From: Iris pallida
Lineage: Eukaryota; Streptophyta; Magnoliopsida; Asparagales; Iridaceae
NCBI GenBank assembly: GCA_029216955.1
Contig: JANAVB010029819.1
Coordinates: forward strand, 30,680,204-30,744,203
Length of the DNA stretch: 64,000 bases
Direction: 5' to 3'
The notes beneath the pieces were generated by a model. That model was not told the DNA's origin. It saw only the letters and a program-made list of their open reading frames with translations, and did not search any database. This document shows positions 44,595 to 56,940 of this stretch, in pieces. Each line of letters starts with the position of its first letter. Positions within the stretch are counted from its first letter, which is position 1. A program made the translations under genes and the position numbers.

Positions 44595-47500
44595 TGTAAC
44601 ACCCAGTTTTCTAAATGAGGGTAATTTTAAAATTTTATGATTTTAATTATTAAATTATGATATTAAATAATAATATAATTTTGGTGATTTTTAATTATTT
44701 TAAAACTATTTAAAAAACATGACTTGTAATTTTGATGTGCAGCTAATGAAACCATAGAGACTGTTTGTCCTAGAGCCTAACTATTGGATTTTGAATATCT
44801 AATTATCATTTTTAGTCTAAGGGTAATTTGTTCATTTTGACTTATTAGAATATTTATTTATTTATTGGATTGACGATTGTTGATTTTGACTTTTACTAGT
44901 TGTGACTTAAGAGGCTAACCTAGATGTTGACTCTAGTTAAGGTGGCTTGATTAGCATGGTGAGACCCTAGTCTAACTTAAGTCAATCTAAGTTAGTCATG
45001 TAGGAATCAAGACTTGAATAGAAGGCTTAGTGATTTTGTCCATAGGCTTGAGACTTAGAATTGGTTCCATGACTTATGAAACTTAGTCCATGGCCCATAA
45101 CTAGGAGCCCTAACCCTAACTAAACCCTAAGTGACCAGCCACTAGGTCATTCCCAACCCTATAAAATCTCTCTTTCTATTGTTCTTGCCTCTTTTATATC
45201 ATTTCTCCATTTGACAAAAACCAAGGTTTGTTCCCTTCTTCAAAATTCCTATTTTATTCATTTAACCTCCTTTTTCATCCTAGTCTTTTGCATTGGGTTC
45301 TAATTGATGTTTATGGACTATTGGTGGAGAGCCATTTCAGTTTGGGATCAATTTGGAGCACTTGGCCATCAAGAAGAACACCCCCCATTTAAGGCTTTTT
45401 CTTGCAAATTGCACCTATAGGTAAAACCCTTTAAATTATATTTTAATTCTGATTTCTTTGCATATTAGGCTAGCCCTAAGTGTCCCCTAGCTGTCCGCAG
45501 AATTTGGGTGGATTTTGTGTCCGTTTGGTGTCCATATCGGACATGTATCATGATGTGTGTGTAGGTGTTTGTTAAAATGTCACAAAGGATTTTATTTTCG
45601 ATTTTTGAAAAACTAATTATATAGAATTATAGATCGATGTGTGTATAATATATTTCGTGAAGACTGAAATTATTTTGGTGTCATTTTTGTGTCACAATTG
45701 GTATCGGACACGCTGCACGGGGCATTCGCTAGGTGTCCTGCATATCGGGCCCTAGTACTCACTGTATAGGACACGTCTGGACACAATTTTGTGGGAATGT
45801 TGGGGCAATCACTGACACTATGCTCCCAAAATTTGGGAGCATATGGTTCACTACACGAGGAGAAATCGCACGCGCACGGGACACGCACTGCTGCACACGC
45901 ACGAAAAATTGCGTCTGATACGCACGTTTAGTTCGGACACGACACGGTCTAGACCCGATTCAGGGTGTCTATTCCCTAGCACTAGACACACTCTATCACT
46001 AGGCACGGACAAGACCCTTCTCGTATTGTGTGTCGAGTCCTATTGGACTCGATATGGCTGCACGAGGCTGTCCCCACTGCCAGTTTCAGTTGACTGTTCT
46101 ATTTCGAATTGGGACACTTCGTGTCCAGTTTCCTGGACACGAATAGACCCCCTAGACACGTATACATATAGAGAACATTCGTGTACACCTGTTTTGGAAC
46201 TTTTGATTTGATTTTTTATTGATTTTGGATTTGAAACGGGATTCCTGATACATGGTACTGTTTCGAGTTTCCTGAATTTAATGTGTTTTAAAACCAATTC
46301 CCCTGTTTAATGACCTAGATAAATTTATTACATATGTAGTAGAATACTCAAATGTTGGTTTAAGAGTTGTGTTGAGGATTGGGATATCGAAATTGGTTTG
46401 GGGTTACACTATTTCCCTGTCAAAGTCTGAGTTGAGTTCAAAAAACTGGGATATTGGTTTTGGTTTTTGGATATATGAATTGTCCATAGGATATATATAG
46501 GATCACTGTTGGTTGGTTGTGAAATTGAATTACTGAATATTAACAATTGATATCAACCTGGAATGTATATGACTGTTATGTATACACTGCCACAATTGTA
46601 CTATTTTTTTTCTGGAAATCCCCAACTGACATGTGTTTTACTGAAAATTGGTTGATTAGATGCAATGTGGGTACACCTATAAATAACTGAAATGATTGAT
46701 TATTGATTGGTGTTAGATTTTAGGTTTCAAATCAGATTGTGAATGCTGAGCTGCTATATAGAGCACTGTCACTTAATACCTGAGAACCATTCATGAAAAT
46801 TCATGTTCACTGATTTAATATCCTTCTTGAACACACTGTTTGTGAATCCTGAGCACTGTTATGAATGTACACTGCTAGCCTAGGAATATTTCCCACCTTT
46901 GAAATGTTAATTTGCTATGGTGTTCCTGAAATGGTGGGTTAAGTTACAATATTATTTCCTATATCAACTGAAAACTGGAACCTAGATTGAACATTGAGAC
47001 ACACATTGTACTGTTTTGATTTAGAACTGAATCTGAGATTTCCTTCTTTTCTGAAAACCGAAAACCCATATTGAATTTCTCACACACACATTCACAGGAC
47101 ACACACATGTCACTAAGTAGAAACTAAACCCTGTGACACGTTTGCAAATAACTGAGATGATGAACCTGTGAACTAAGTTTAAGAACTTTAAAACATGTGT
47201 ATTGATTTGGTTTTACTCTCATTGAAGATTATTTCATGTGTAGTTACCTAGGACTATAAGAACTGAGTCCAGACCACCCCCTCGTACTCACTCTTTACAC
47301 ACACCCACATGCGCACACAACTGAAAACAGGGACTGAAAACAGGGAACACACTGTTTTCCTGAACCCTGGACACACCACTACACACCCATACAATCTAAA
47401 CCCCTCTAAACTGAGACTCCTTTTACACTGAAACCTGGGAATTAGTATCACTGTTGTGTACATTAGTATAGGGCAGGTGGTTGTGTCTAACATTGGGTTT

Positions 47501-49407
47501 TTAATTGTTTAGGACTGTCTAATCTGGGATTTAGGTTCTACCACACATTTTCATACTGTTATCAAATCACATGTACACACACATATTCTCCTCTCATATC
47601 TTCCTCCTTACATACCTATATACATATACAAAATTAGCTCGTATTATGCATGTTGATCCTATATTGGTTGTATAGTGGTTATGGATAGATATGTATGTAT
47701 ACATGTAATGATATAAATGAATGAATGCAAATGATAATAAAATGTAAGCATAAATGAGAATATGTAGGTAAGTATGCATGTTGCATGACTTGTATGTATG
47801 CAAGGTAGGCAGGAATGATATGTAATATAGGTAATACATTATAGGCATGAATAATGTGGTATATAAATATATAGATAAGTTTGATGCTTGTATGTGAAAT
47901 ATATGTGTAAATTGTAGGTTTGATAGCTTGGATAGCATTATGATGGTATGTGAGTGCTAGCCTAGGCTTGGTTAGGCCTAGTGAGACTGGTTAGACTTGT
48001 TGGGTTAGGACTTGACCTAGTTGACCTAGCCTTGACTAGTATAGTTGACTAGAGTTGACCAAGTGTTGACTTTAGCCTAGATTAACCTAGACAGCATGCA
48101 AATGCATTGTAGATTACAATTATCATCCCCTGTATACATCTTGACTTGTGTTGCTCTAACTAGGAGTTAGGTACCTCATCTCGGACAATATATTTACTAT
48201 AGCTATTCAGATACCAGGCGAGAACATTCTCTGATCATTTTATAACTTGCTTAGAATTACATTCCTGCTCTAGTTTACTTTATCTGATGCTGTCACGATA
48301 TTATCACGGATTGGTACTATATGGATCCCAACATTGAGATATTATCCCCCTCGGAAGCATCGGATACATCGTGTCGTGTGTTTCATGTACATCGTATATT
48401 CCTCGCTCTCATGTTATTCATGTTTATCATGTGCTTCGTGCTCGCTCGTGTACTCTCATGTTCTATCATGTTCGTTCATGTTTCTCGTGTATTCATGGAT
48501 AACCTATACTTCATGTGCACCCTTCATGGGCCTTCATGTGCACTCAGTTTCTGAGCCCTCATGTATTCTTCATGTACACCCATCTATGGACATCATGTGA
48601 GAACCATGTACGTAACATAACTGGTCTGGATCCTTGTGTATTGATTGGGGTATAGGGGTGTATAAATAGTCATATGAACAATTCCAAACTAGTATAGCCA
48701 TGTATGCCTCTTTAGTATAGCCATGTGCAAATCAAGCCGTTCACATGTCGACTTTGTACTCTAAATCACTAGTCACTGGTAGCTTTCTACTTATAGTAGA
48801 TATTTCTATTATAGTTCTCTCTCTGTTTACATCATGTAGTTTCTTTCAGTTTCATGTATCGTACTCTCTTGCATGTTTATATTCTCTAACCTGTTATGAT
48901 CTGCGTGAGATGTATTGTACTCGCTCTCGTCCTGACTGGACCTGTTAAAATTTTTACAGAGTATGATGAGGAACCCTGCACCCCTTACTTTGGAGCTTTC
49001 CTAGATGACACTCGCGACCTGGACCCCTGGGGAGGTTCAGGAAGCTGCTGGGGATGATACCCATGTTTAGCATAGATAGTCTAGGCTGTTCTTCTTTTTA
49101 TGATTAGTTGTTGTCCTTGATTTCAGAGTTGTATGTTCTAGAGATGTTGAGACTGGTAGTTATTAACTTATGTTATTTCATTTCTGTTGTACCTCAGTTG
49201 AGGATTTTCTTATCTATTTTATTGTGCCATATTCTATCTCTAGTTGTGATTGAGTTGTACCTTCTGTGATTAGCCTACAGTTGGAGATTATTCTATATTG
49301 TGTTAGTTATAGTTCATGACCTAGAACAGCGTTCTACCGCCGACACTGCGGCGTAGGCTGGGCGCTGTTACGTACTTGTACCCTCACGGTGGGTGCGGGT
49401 CGTGACA
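44595..49407 (+). repeat. LARD-C 3' LTR (4.81 kb)
   Basis: Starts TGTAACACCC, the common LTR start of plant chromovirus-like elements, and ends GTGCGGGTCGTGACA. Colinear with the 5' LTR apart from small indels, for example a 38-base gap near 39440-39480 of the 5' copy. Confidence 0.92.
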
Positions 49408-49579
49408 GGCTTGCTCATGAGATGTAGTCATGTGAATGTAACTGATTTTGAATGAACAGAATACATTCGCTCTATTCTTTGCTTTTAGTAGTTGTCCCAA
49501 TAGGAGACTTTTTGTGGACCTATTATCCTTGGCGTACCCTGGTTCTGGATACGGATAATAAGTTGGAAGAGAACCAACA

Positions 49580-49800
49580 TACTTACTCAGAGGTAATGAG
49601 GACATGGTAAACATGAGGGTTTCTTCGATGGAGCCTTCCCACTCAGAGGTAATGAGGACATGGCAGGAGTGGGCTCCATGAAGGGTGCATAGAACAACTC
49701 AGAGGTAATGAGGACGTGGAAGTTCTATATGAGGGGCGGTTTGTTTTTGATGAAAGGGAAACAACTCAGAGGTAACATCGACGTAGTTGTCTCGGAAAAT
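49580..49800 (-). repeat. dispersed CAGAGGTAATGAGGACRTGG motif in the Tat-B 3' region
   Basis: Four to five copies (near 49577, 49636, 49698 and 49759), interrupted by different short sequences. It is the same motif, in the same orientation relative to pol, as in Tat-A 7640-7915, so it is conserved in sequence although its surroundings have diverged. Confidence 0.75.
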
Positions 49801-49947
49801 CTGTGGATCTGTTACCCTTTTTGTGCACTGAAAGTATGAGTATTGGATCATAAGGAGGGAGCTCTTTTAGGAGGAAAGTTCAGAGGTATGATCATACATG
49901 ACTTACTACCTAAAAAGATGCGATATAGATTTATCTGTAATGACCAG

Positions 49948-50308
49948 GATGTGAGTTCAGCGATACTTGCGGGTATATAACTCAACAATCTGGGAGATTT
50001 GGAGTCAGAATGTGAGTTCAGCGGTACTAGAGGGTACGTAACTCGTCATTCTGGGGAATTTGTTGTCGGAATGTGAGTTCAGCGGTACCACAGGGTACAT
50101 AACTCATCATTTTGGAAGATTTAAAGTCGAAATGTGAGTTCAGCGGTACCACAGGATACGTAACTCATCATCAGGGATATTTGGATTTGGAATGTGAATT
50201 CAGCGGTACCAGAGGGTACGTAACTCGTCATTCTGGAAGATCTGAAGTCAGAATGTGAGTTCAGCGGTACCACAGGGTACATAACTCAACATCCTGGAGG
50301 ATGTCGTT
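49948..50308 (-). repeat. 61-bp tandem repeat downstream of Tat-B pol (six units)
   Basis: Units begin near 49948, 50009, 50070, 50131, 50191 and 50252 with AATGTGAGTTCAGCGGTACC and end with ATTCTGGAAGATTT-like sequence; the period is 60-61. The array starts immediately after the pol stop codon. Tat-A lacks it at the same place. Such arrays in Tat elements are known precursors of satellite DNA. Confidence 0.92.
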
Positions 50309-51313
50309 TTAGACGTAATACTTCTTTAAGAACTTGCCGTTGATGGGCAACATGAGCAAATCTCTATTTTGTTTTGCGAGGCGGTAAGCTCCATTGGAGA
50401 ATACAGCATCGATGATGAACGGGCCTTCCCACTTTGGCTAGAACTTGCCGGCGGTTTTGTGAGTCATAACCATCGGCCTTCGAACAGCTAGAACAAGATT
50501 TCCCACTTCGAATGTTCTGATTTTAACCTTCTTGTTGAAGGTTCCGTAGATACGGGCTTGGTACAGCTCGATTTGTTGTTGAGCTAACAGGCACTTTTCA
50601 TCTAGGGCTTCCAACTCTTGCAGTCGGCGATGGTGATTAACTGTTGTCAGTCATTAGGCGAGAGCGACGCGGAGTGAGGGGATTTGAGTCTCCAATGGAA
50701 GAACCGCCTCACTTCCATATACAAGAGAGAATGGCGTGTTCCCAGGGGCCGTCCGTACTGTAGTACGGTACGCCCATAAGCATTCGTCGAGCTTTTCATT
50801 TCAGTCGCGTTTGTTTGATGACACAAATTTCTTGAGAAGCTTGATGATTGTTTTGTTGAATGTTTCAGCCAGACCATTAGCCGCTGGGTTGTATGGTGTT
50901 GAAACAATATTCTGGATTCGGTGTTTGTCGTAAAACCGATAGAAAGTGGGGCTTGCGAACTGCGGACCATTATCGTGGATGATCCTTCGTGGCAGTCCAA
51001 ATCGGTAGATGATGTGATGCTTGAGGAAGCTGATCACATTTGAAGTCTTGACTTCTGCCAGCGGAATAGCCTTCGCCCATTTAGAGAAGTAATCTGTGAT
51101 TGCGAGTATAAAGTGGTGTCCTCGGGACGAAGGCGGGGTGATCGGACCAATGATGTCCATTCCCCATGCTTCGAATGGCCAGGATGCCACCGTCGGATAT
51201 AGAAATTTTGATGGCTGGTGGATGAAATCTACGTGGACTTGACAGGCTTTGTATTTTTTGCATAGTCTATCACATCGGCAACCATCGTGGGCCAGTAGTA
51301 GCCCATTCGGCAA
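50309..51313 (-). pseudogene. integrase of Tat-B pol
   Basis: Cuts and joins the cDNA into the genome in a functional element. Visible: the HHCC region (AHDGICGAH upstream at about 51345, then KKYKACQ with the first Cys changed to Tyr), the core with the three catalytic acidic residues in GMDIIGP, IIHDNGPQF and ANGLAETFNK, and a C-terminal domain ending KFLKKYYV. A frameshift lies in an A-run near 51260, another change of frame or stop near 50800, and further stops before the end at 50309. Not functional as it stands. Confidence 0.9.
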
Positions 51314-52530
51314 AGGCGGTCTTGTAGTTTCGGATCAGGCTGATGGGCCCCACAGATGCCATCATGAGCTTCACGCATGGCTTCTTTGGCTTCTGTATTT
51401 GACAAACATCGAAGTAGTAATCCATCGTAGGATCGTCGATATAGCATTTTTGTCTCTGTATCGTAGAAGAATCTGAGGGAACGTCTTTTAATAGAAGTGG
51501 CTTCCTTCGGATTCTCTGGCAGGATGTCGTAGACAATAAAGTCGATGAATGGTTGTCTCCATTCTGGTGCTTCGTCGAATGTCAGCGCGGAGTAACTCTC
51601 AATACATTGAACATTATTCTTGGGACAGACCAACTCACGGCCTATGATGTCAACCAGATGATGAGCATGATTCGGAACTGCTAAGGAAGCGGCAAGGCCT
51701 GCTAGGGCATCGGCTTCAATGTTCTGGAGCCTGGGAACGTGTTCTATGAAGAACCCTCCCAAGAATGAGATAATGTCAATCGCTATTTGGTGATAGGGGA
51801 TCATGTCTTCGTGACGCACTTCGTATGAGCCCCGGATCTGGTTAACGATTAGCTGCGAATCGCCGTATGCTTCAAGGTACTCTACCCCGAGCTCCTTGGC
51901 AAGTCGGAGGCCAATGACCAAAGCATTGTACTCGGCCACATTGTTTGAGTAGGGCTTCGTGAAGGAATAAGCCCGATTATTTACTAGCCCGGTGGGAGAA
52001 ATCAACACCACTCCGACCCCAGCGGTGATGTTGCCCTTGGGCCCAGTTTTAGAAGCACCATCGAAGAACATTCGCCATACAGTATCGTGGGAGGCCACAT
52101 TTGAATCGGCAACCTCATCTGGAATCTTCTCGTCTATTCTGGTTGACTTCGAACCTGGATGAGCTGCTAAAAAGTCTGCCAAAGCTTGACCTTTAACGGC
52201 CTTCTGTGGGACGAAGATCATGTGGTAGGGAGACAATAATATCGCCCAGGTAGCGAGATGGGAGCTGAGTGCACCTGGCATGGTCATGAGGACCCTGAGG
52301 GGGTTAACTCTTGAAACGACGTGAATGGCTTGTCCCGTGACATAGTGTCGCATCTTCTGAATGGCGAAGACCAGAGCAAGGCACTCCTTTTCTATGGCAG
52401 TATATCGGTGTTTCGGTTCCATCATCATTTGGCTGAGGTAATATATAGCCTGCTCGTGGCCTGCATCATTGTTTTACGCAAGCAGAGCATCGAAAGAATG
52501 TTCCATCGCTCTTTCATAGAGCAAGAATAG
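51240..52530 (-). pseudogene. RNase H plus archaeal-type RNase H and integrase zinc region of Tat-B
   Basis: The first, gypsy-type RNase H region is marked by RYTAIEKECLALVFAIQKMR and WAILLSPYHM, and the linker by VKGQALADFLAAHP. The second domain has FDGAS, AEYNALVIGL, AYGDSQLIVNQI and EADALAGLA, i.e. a complete D-E-D-D set. A duplicated RNase H is the hallmark of the Tat lineage; the degenerate first and acquired second domain together remove the RNA strand. An open frame of 399 codons (52428-51229) covers most of it. A frameshift near 52530 separates it from RT. Confidence 0.9.
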
Positions 52531-54247
52531 CCTTCCAGCAACCGGGCTACCAGGACTGGAGGGTTCATTAGATATTCTTTGATACTGTCGAAGGTGCACT
52601 GGTATTCTTTATCCCATACGAATGAAATACCCTTCTTCATGAGATGGGTGAATGATTGACATCGTCCGGAGAGATTAGAGATAAACCTCCTGATGTAAGC
52701 TAGTCTACCTTGAAGTCCTCTGAGTTCACGGAGATTTCTTGGAGGACCCATTTCCATGATTGCCTTCGTTTTCTCAGGATATATGTGGATACCTTGGAAA
52801 GTAATGATGAAACCCAAGAACTTCCCGTTGGATACGCCCAAGAAGGATTTTGTGGGATTCATCTTCAAATTGTGCACTCGAATCAGGTCGAACACTGTCC
52901 TCAGATCATGCAAATGATCTTCCTTAGAGCGGCTTTTGACGGCGATGTCATCGACGTAGTATTCTACTGTCTTACGCAAGTGGTCTCTAAAGATGACACT
53001 CATATCTCTTTGATAGGTGGCGTCGACATTCTTTAAACCGAAAGGCATGACTGTTAGCAGTATGTGCCAATTGGTGTTCGGAATGATGTATGCTTTTCGT
53101 CATCAGGGAACATCTTGATTTGGTTGTACCCCGAGAAACCATCCATGAATGACATACGCTCAAAGCTGCAGGTGTTGTCAATCATAATGTCTGTGATAGG
53201 GAGGGGGAACTCATCCTTAGGACATGCCTCATTCAGATTGCGAAAGTCGATGCAGATTCGAATCTTTATGTTCTTCTTGAGGACTGGTACTATGTTAGCG
53301 ACCCAGTCTGGATGCTGTTCCTTACGGATGAAGCCGCTGGCTATCAGTTTGTTGACCTCAGCTTCAATAGCATTCATGACATCGAGGCGGATCCGTCGTT
53401 TCTGTTGCTTGACCAGTTTTGCGTCCGGGCAGATATTGAGTTTGTGAAGTGCAACTTCAGGGTTCAGTCCTGGCATGTCTTCGTAGCTCCAGGCGAACAC
53501 GTCGATGTATTCTCTGACGAGTTGTAGTAGCGATTATCGCTCTTCGTCTGTCAGATTCTTGCTAACGAATATGGGCTTTGGAGAGGACTCATCACCGAGA
53601 TCAACTTGCACAACCTCATCTTCAGTGGGAGGCTCTCTTTGTTCGAACCGCTTCTCCCATTGCGCATCTAGTTATTGTGTCCACGGCTCTAACTCAAGAA
53701 GTTCAGGAATGTCTTCGTCTTCTTCATAGGCGTCGACAAATGCCATATTGACGGACAAGACTTGCCTGAATACGTCCCCGATGCTGATGTCCGAATCGGA
53801 ATTTGGTGATCCGGTTGAGTGTGAATGCCAGTCGCATTCCTCATCTGAGCTCTCTGGGGTCGTTGCCGGTGTAACATAACCTAGCCCACATTTGGTTTTG
53901 TTGTAATAGTCTCGTGGTTTTCCAGCCGGGACCGGCGATTGTAAAGGTAACCGCCGTCCAGTGCCGTAGTTTAAGCCTGGTGTAGTTTCCAGATAATACC
54001 CTTATTTTTGCATGAGGTACTTAGATTGGGAACTATACAGGTAAAGGAGCAGTCTTCCGGTGTCGGGTTCGAGCTCAACTTCTTCTATCCTGAAGGGTTG
54101 TGGATCATTCTTCCGGCCAAAGATGATTGGATGATCCTCTCCTTCGACTATGTGGTAAGCGTCTTCTACTAGAGTAAGTTGGTTTGCGGTGTAGACATTT
54201 GTCACCTGTGTGTGCCTATACCGTGTTCCATAGCATACATTGTGCAA
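52425..54247 (-). pseudogene. protease-RT linker and reverse transcriptase of Tat-B
   Basis: The linker (54247-53505) is acidic and contains in-frame stops. RT starts around FAWSYEDMPGL (53500) and shows IRICIDFRNLNEACPKDEFP, SFMDGFSGYNQI, MPFGLKN and the catalytic YYVDDIAVKS, then a connection domain (FLGFIITFQGI, LRGLQGRLAYI). A one-base loss near 53052, just before MPFGLKN, shifts the frame. RT polymerises the element's cDNA in a functional copy; this one is broken. Confidence 0.9.
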
Positions 54248-55902
54248 AGCTTATTAAGCTCGAGATAATTCAAAGATAACCCTTTATTGATGAAGTAAGG
54301 TATCTTTTCCAGTGGGATTACATCATCTGCGGATGGAACATCAGTGTAAGCAGCCACATACTTGGTAAGCTCTGGCTCTTCTTCAACTACCCCCTGTGTC
54401 AATGAAGACTGGGAGGATGACTTTGGCAGCTTAATCGTCAGGGGCTCCAATGGTGGAGCAGAACGTGGAGTCGTTGCATACCAGCCACCCCAGCTTGGTG
54501 CTTGTTGCTGGCGGGGATTTGTTGGCTGGCTAGCAGTCCCTGGCTTAGCGCTTGGCTGCTGATTCATTCTGGGAAGACTAATCATCATCGGCTTGATAGA
54601 GGGGTTGAGCTCCTCTATTTGTTGCTGTCTAGCTTTAGGCAGCCTGATTGTTAGTGTCTCTGTCGTGGGTCTTGGCGCTTGGCCAGACCTTGGCAGTCGG
54701 ATTATCATCTGCTCCTCCTGTGCGGAGAGACTGATTGCGTCCTTACGCAGAGTGGCTGTAAGGGGCGCAGTTCTGCCAGGTTTGTGGGCTTGAAGGTGGA
54801 TTGTCAGATGTTCTTCCGATCCAATTGCCGCCTCAGTTTGAGCTTGAGTATCTCCTTCGGCAAGGTGCTTGTTCGACTTCTCGTACAAGCATGAATCTGA
54901 GTAGTAGGATTCGACCCCTTTGAAGGGATCAATGTCGGCAAATTCTGTCCTGACGAAGCTGTGCTTGTCGACGTACCTGAAGCACTGGTGCAGTGTGGAG
55001 GGCACGATCATGTAATCGTGTATCCAAGGACGTCCTAGGAGAATGTTGTAAGAAGTGTCCGCATCTATGACATAACAGGTCACTTCTGACTGAAGGTCGC
55101 CGATTTGGCACCTCAAGTGAATATTTCCAATCGGATAGCTTCTGCCTGAATTGAAACCGCTGATGGCGGTGCTTGTCGGCGTCAGACGATGTATTGGGAT
55201 GCGCAGATGGTGTAATAGGCTCTTCGGGATGATGCTTATGGAAGAACCGGGATCAATATGCATCCGGTCCACCTTGATATCGCCAATGTACCCAGTACAA
55301 TATAGAGGGCGATCGTGCAGGTTGGTCTTGATAAGCATATTCTGCGGAGTGAAGACAATGTTCGACATTGAACACGTGCAAGCACTGTCCTGGAGATCTG
55401 TAGGCGAGCTTTCCCCAGTGAGATTCGACTGAGCCAGATATGCATCGGCATTCTGGAGTGCCTCGCTTAATACGACACAAACATCCTTGGAGAGCCTCAG
55501 GAGCTCGTATAGCGATAATTTGGCCGGTGTGTTAGCCAATTATGCCAAGATGTCGAAGTTGTAGGGCCTCTTCAGCCCATAAGGCGTCTCTTTTCGGAGC
55601 AGTTTGTCGAAGCGAGTCTCCTTCGGCCTAGGCTTGTCGGTCGTCGAAGGCTGCGAAGGTCCTGGAGCATCAGCAGTTGTCGGCTGATGGTCTTCAGCTG
55701 AGTTACCCGGTAGAGGTTGGATTTGTGCGCCGGAACGGGTAACAACGGCAGTAGCTTCTTCGACCTCTGCCGAGATTGTGCGGCATGATTTGACTTTTCC
55801 ATTCTTCTTCTTGCTGGTGGAGGGAGGTACGGACTGAGTCATTTCAGGTACCAGATCCGGATGGACCCACATGACCTTCCCTCGTGATGTGGTAAGGGGC
55901 AC
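54202..55902 (-). pseudogene. protease region of Tat-B gag-pol
   Basis: A retropepsin-like aspartic protease is visible around 55250-55000: MHIDPGSSISIIP with the catalytic Asp and ILLGRPWIH near the C-terminal end. DPG replaces the more usual DTG/DSG, a variant that keeps the Asp. The region after it is Pro/Gln-rich. Upstream, to 55902, is a Ser/Thr/Pro-rich stretch in the same frame, separated by TAA at 55540-55542 (one C-to-T change from CAA). A frame change near 54225 leads into the linker. Confidence 0.85.
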
Positions 55903-56940
55903 TAGGCCAGCATCCTAGTTTCGGGGAGGTGGAAGGTTAGCGATCTCCATCCTTGCTCTAGTGACGGGTACTACTCCATCTTGAGTATTCATCGGAAGGA
56001 AGCTGCCAAATTGTACCGACACCATGTTGGCTGCTACGGTCACCTCTTCAAAATTGATGGCCAAGGCCTTAGAATCGATAAGATGCTGGATGTATCGCTT
56101 CAGTTGATAGCAGTCATGTGTGGCATGGTGGACATAGCAATGGTAGTGGCAGTACTTTGGGCTCTCCATTTCCGCAGGACGAGGTTCACGCCTCGGAAGA
56201 GGGAGCTAAATTTGACCTCCTTGTATGAGCATGTCCAAGATAGACTTGACATGGCCATCCTCGAAGGAATAGGTCATCTGAGGCCACTGCTACTCTGCTG
56301 GCTTCGGTTCAGGGTTTGGGGTTGTGTCGGCCACCATAGCCTATTTGCCCTTGTTGTCTCGATTATTGGAGGGGTTACCACCATTGTTGCTGTTGGTGCT
56401 AGGGCGTTTGCCCTTGTCCTCTCCTTCTGAGATGTGCAATCCCAATTGGCAAACTTTCTTTAATTTGTCTTTTGTGCTAGTGGCGCTGATAATGAAATTC
56501 TTCCAGTCCTTAAACTGACTTTCGCCCATCCAGAGGCTGATCGTGGGAAGCAGCCTCTTTTGGCAAATTTCAATTAAGGAGGAATCAGGGTTACCGGAAG
56601 GCAACTTCATCGCGGTCTGGCAAAACCGCTCGATATAGTTTCTTGTCAACTCCTTTTCTCACTGAACAACGTCCATGAGGGTGGACATTGTCACGTCTTG
56701 TTCTACTTCGTAGAAACTCTCCAGGAACATACGTTTGAAGCCGGCGAAGGAATGCATGCAGTTGTCCCGCACGTTGCGGTACCAGTCGAAGGCGACCCCC
56801 TCTAGTGCTCCGATGAACAACCGTGTAAGGATGGCGTCGTCATGAGGCAGATGGTCGGTTATGACTTTGAAGTAGGTGATGTACCTGCTTGCAGATGTCT
56901 TCCCATCATATGGATTGATGTTAAATGGTTTATATCTTGG
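55903..56940 (-). pseudogene. gag core and zinc knuckle of Tat-B
   Basis: Minus-strand frame: INPYDGKTSASRYITYFKV, RLFIGALEGVAFDWYRN and ERFCQTAMKL are the conserved retrotransposon gag core. CHYHCYVHHATHDC is the C-x2-H-x4-H-x4-C knuckle used by Tat gag proteins to bind RNA. The frame is continuous into the protease, but is broken by TGA (56659-56661) and by several TAG codons between 56343 and 55917, each of which one C-to-T change would explain. A one-base deletion near 56950 shifts it from the N-terminal extension. Confidence 0.85.

Larger units (their letters stand above)
38009..49407 (+). mobile_element. LARD-C, complete giant non-coding LTR retrotransposon (11.4 kb)
   Basis: LTRs 38009-42891 and 44595-49407 flank a 1.7-kb non-coding domain; orientation is plus. 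LTR ends are TG...CA. Flanking five bases are GGCTA and GGCTT, a target duplication with one later change. The uninterrupted equivalent of the site exists in Tat-A (minus strand around 9220-9282), which supports the boundaries. The first 210 bases of the LTRs differ at about 13 positions, mostly transitions, so the insertion is not recent. LTRs make up 85% of the element. Confidence 0.95.

Noticed and set aside
49948..50308. CRISPR-like array or host minisatellite
   Set aside because: 61-bp head-to-tail units starting right at the pol stop codon; a Tat 3' repeat.
52425..54247. Endogenous pararetrovirus (caulimovirus-type) RT
   Set aside because: The RT is followed by RNase H, a second RNase H and an integrase, and preceded by a Tat gag; pararetroviruses lack integrase.
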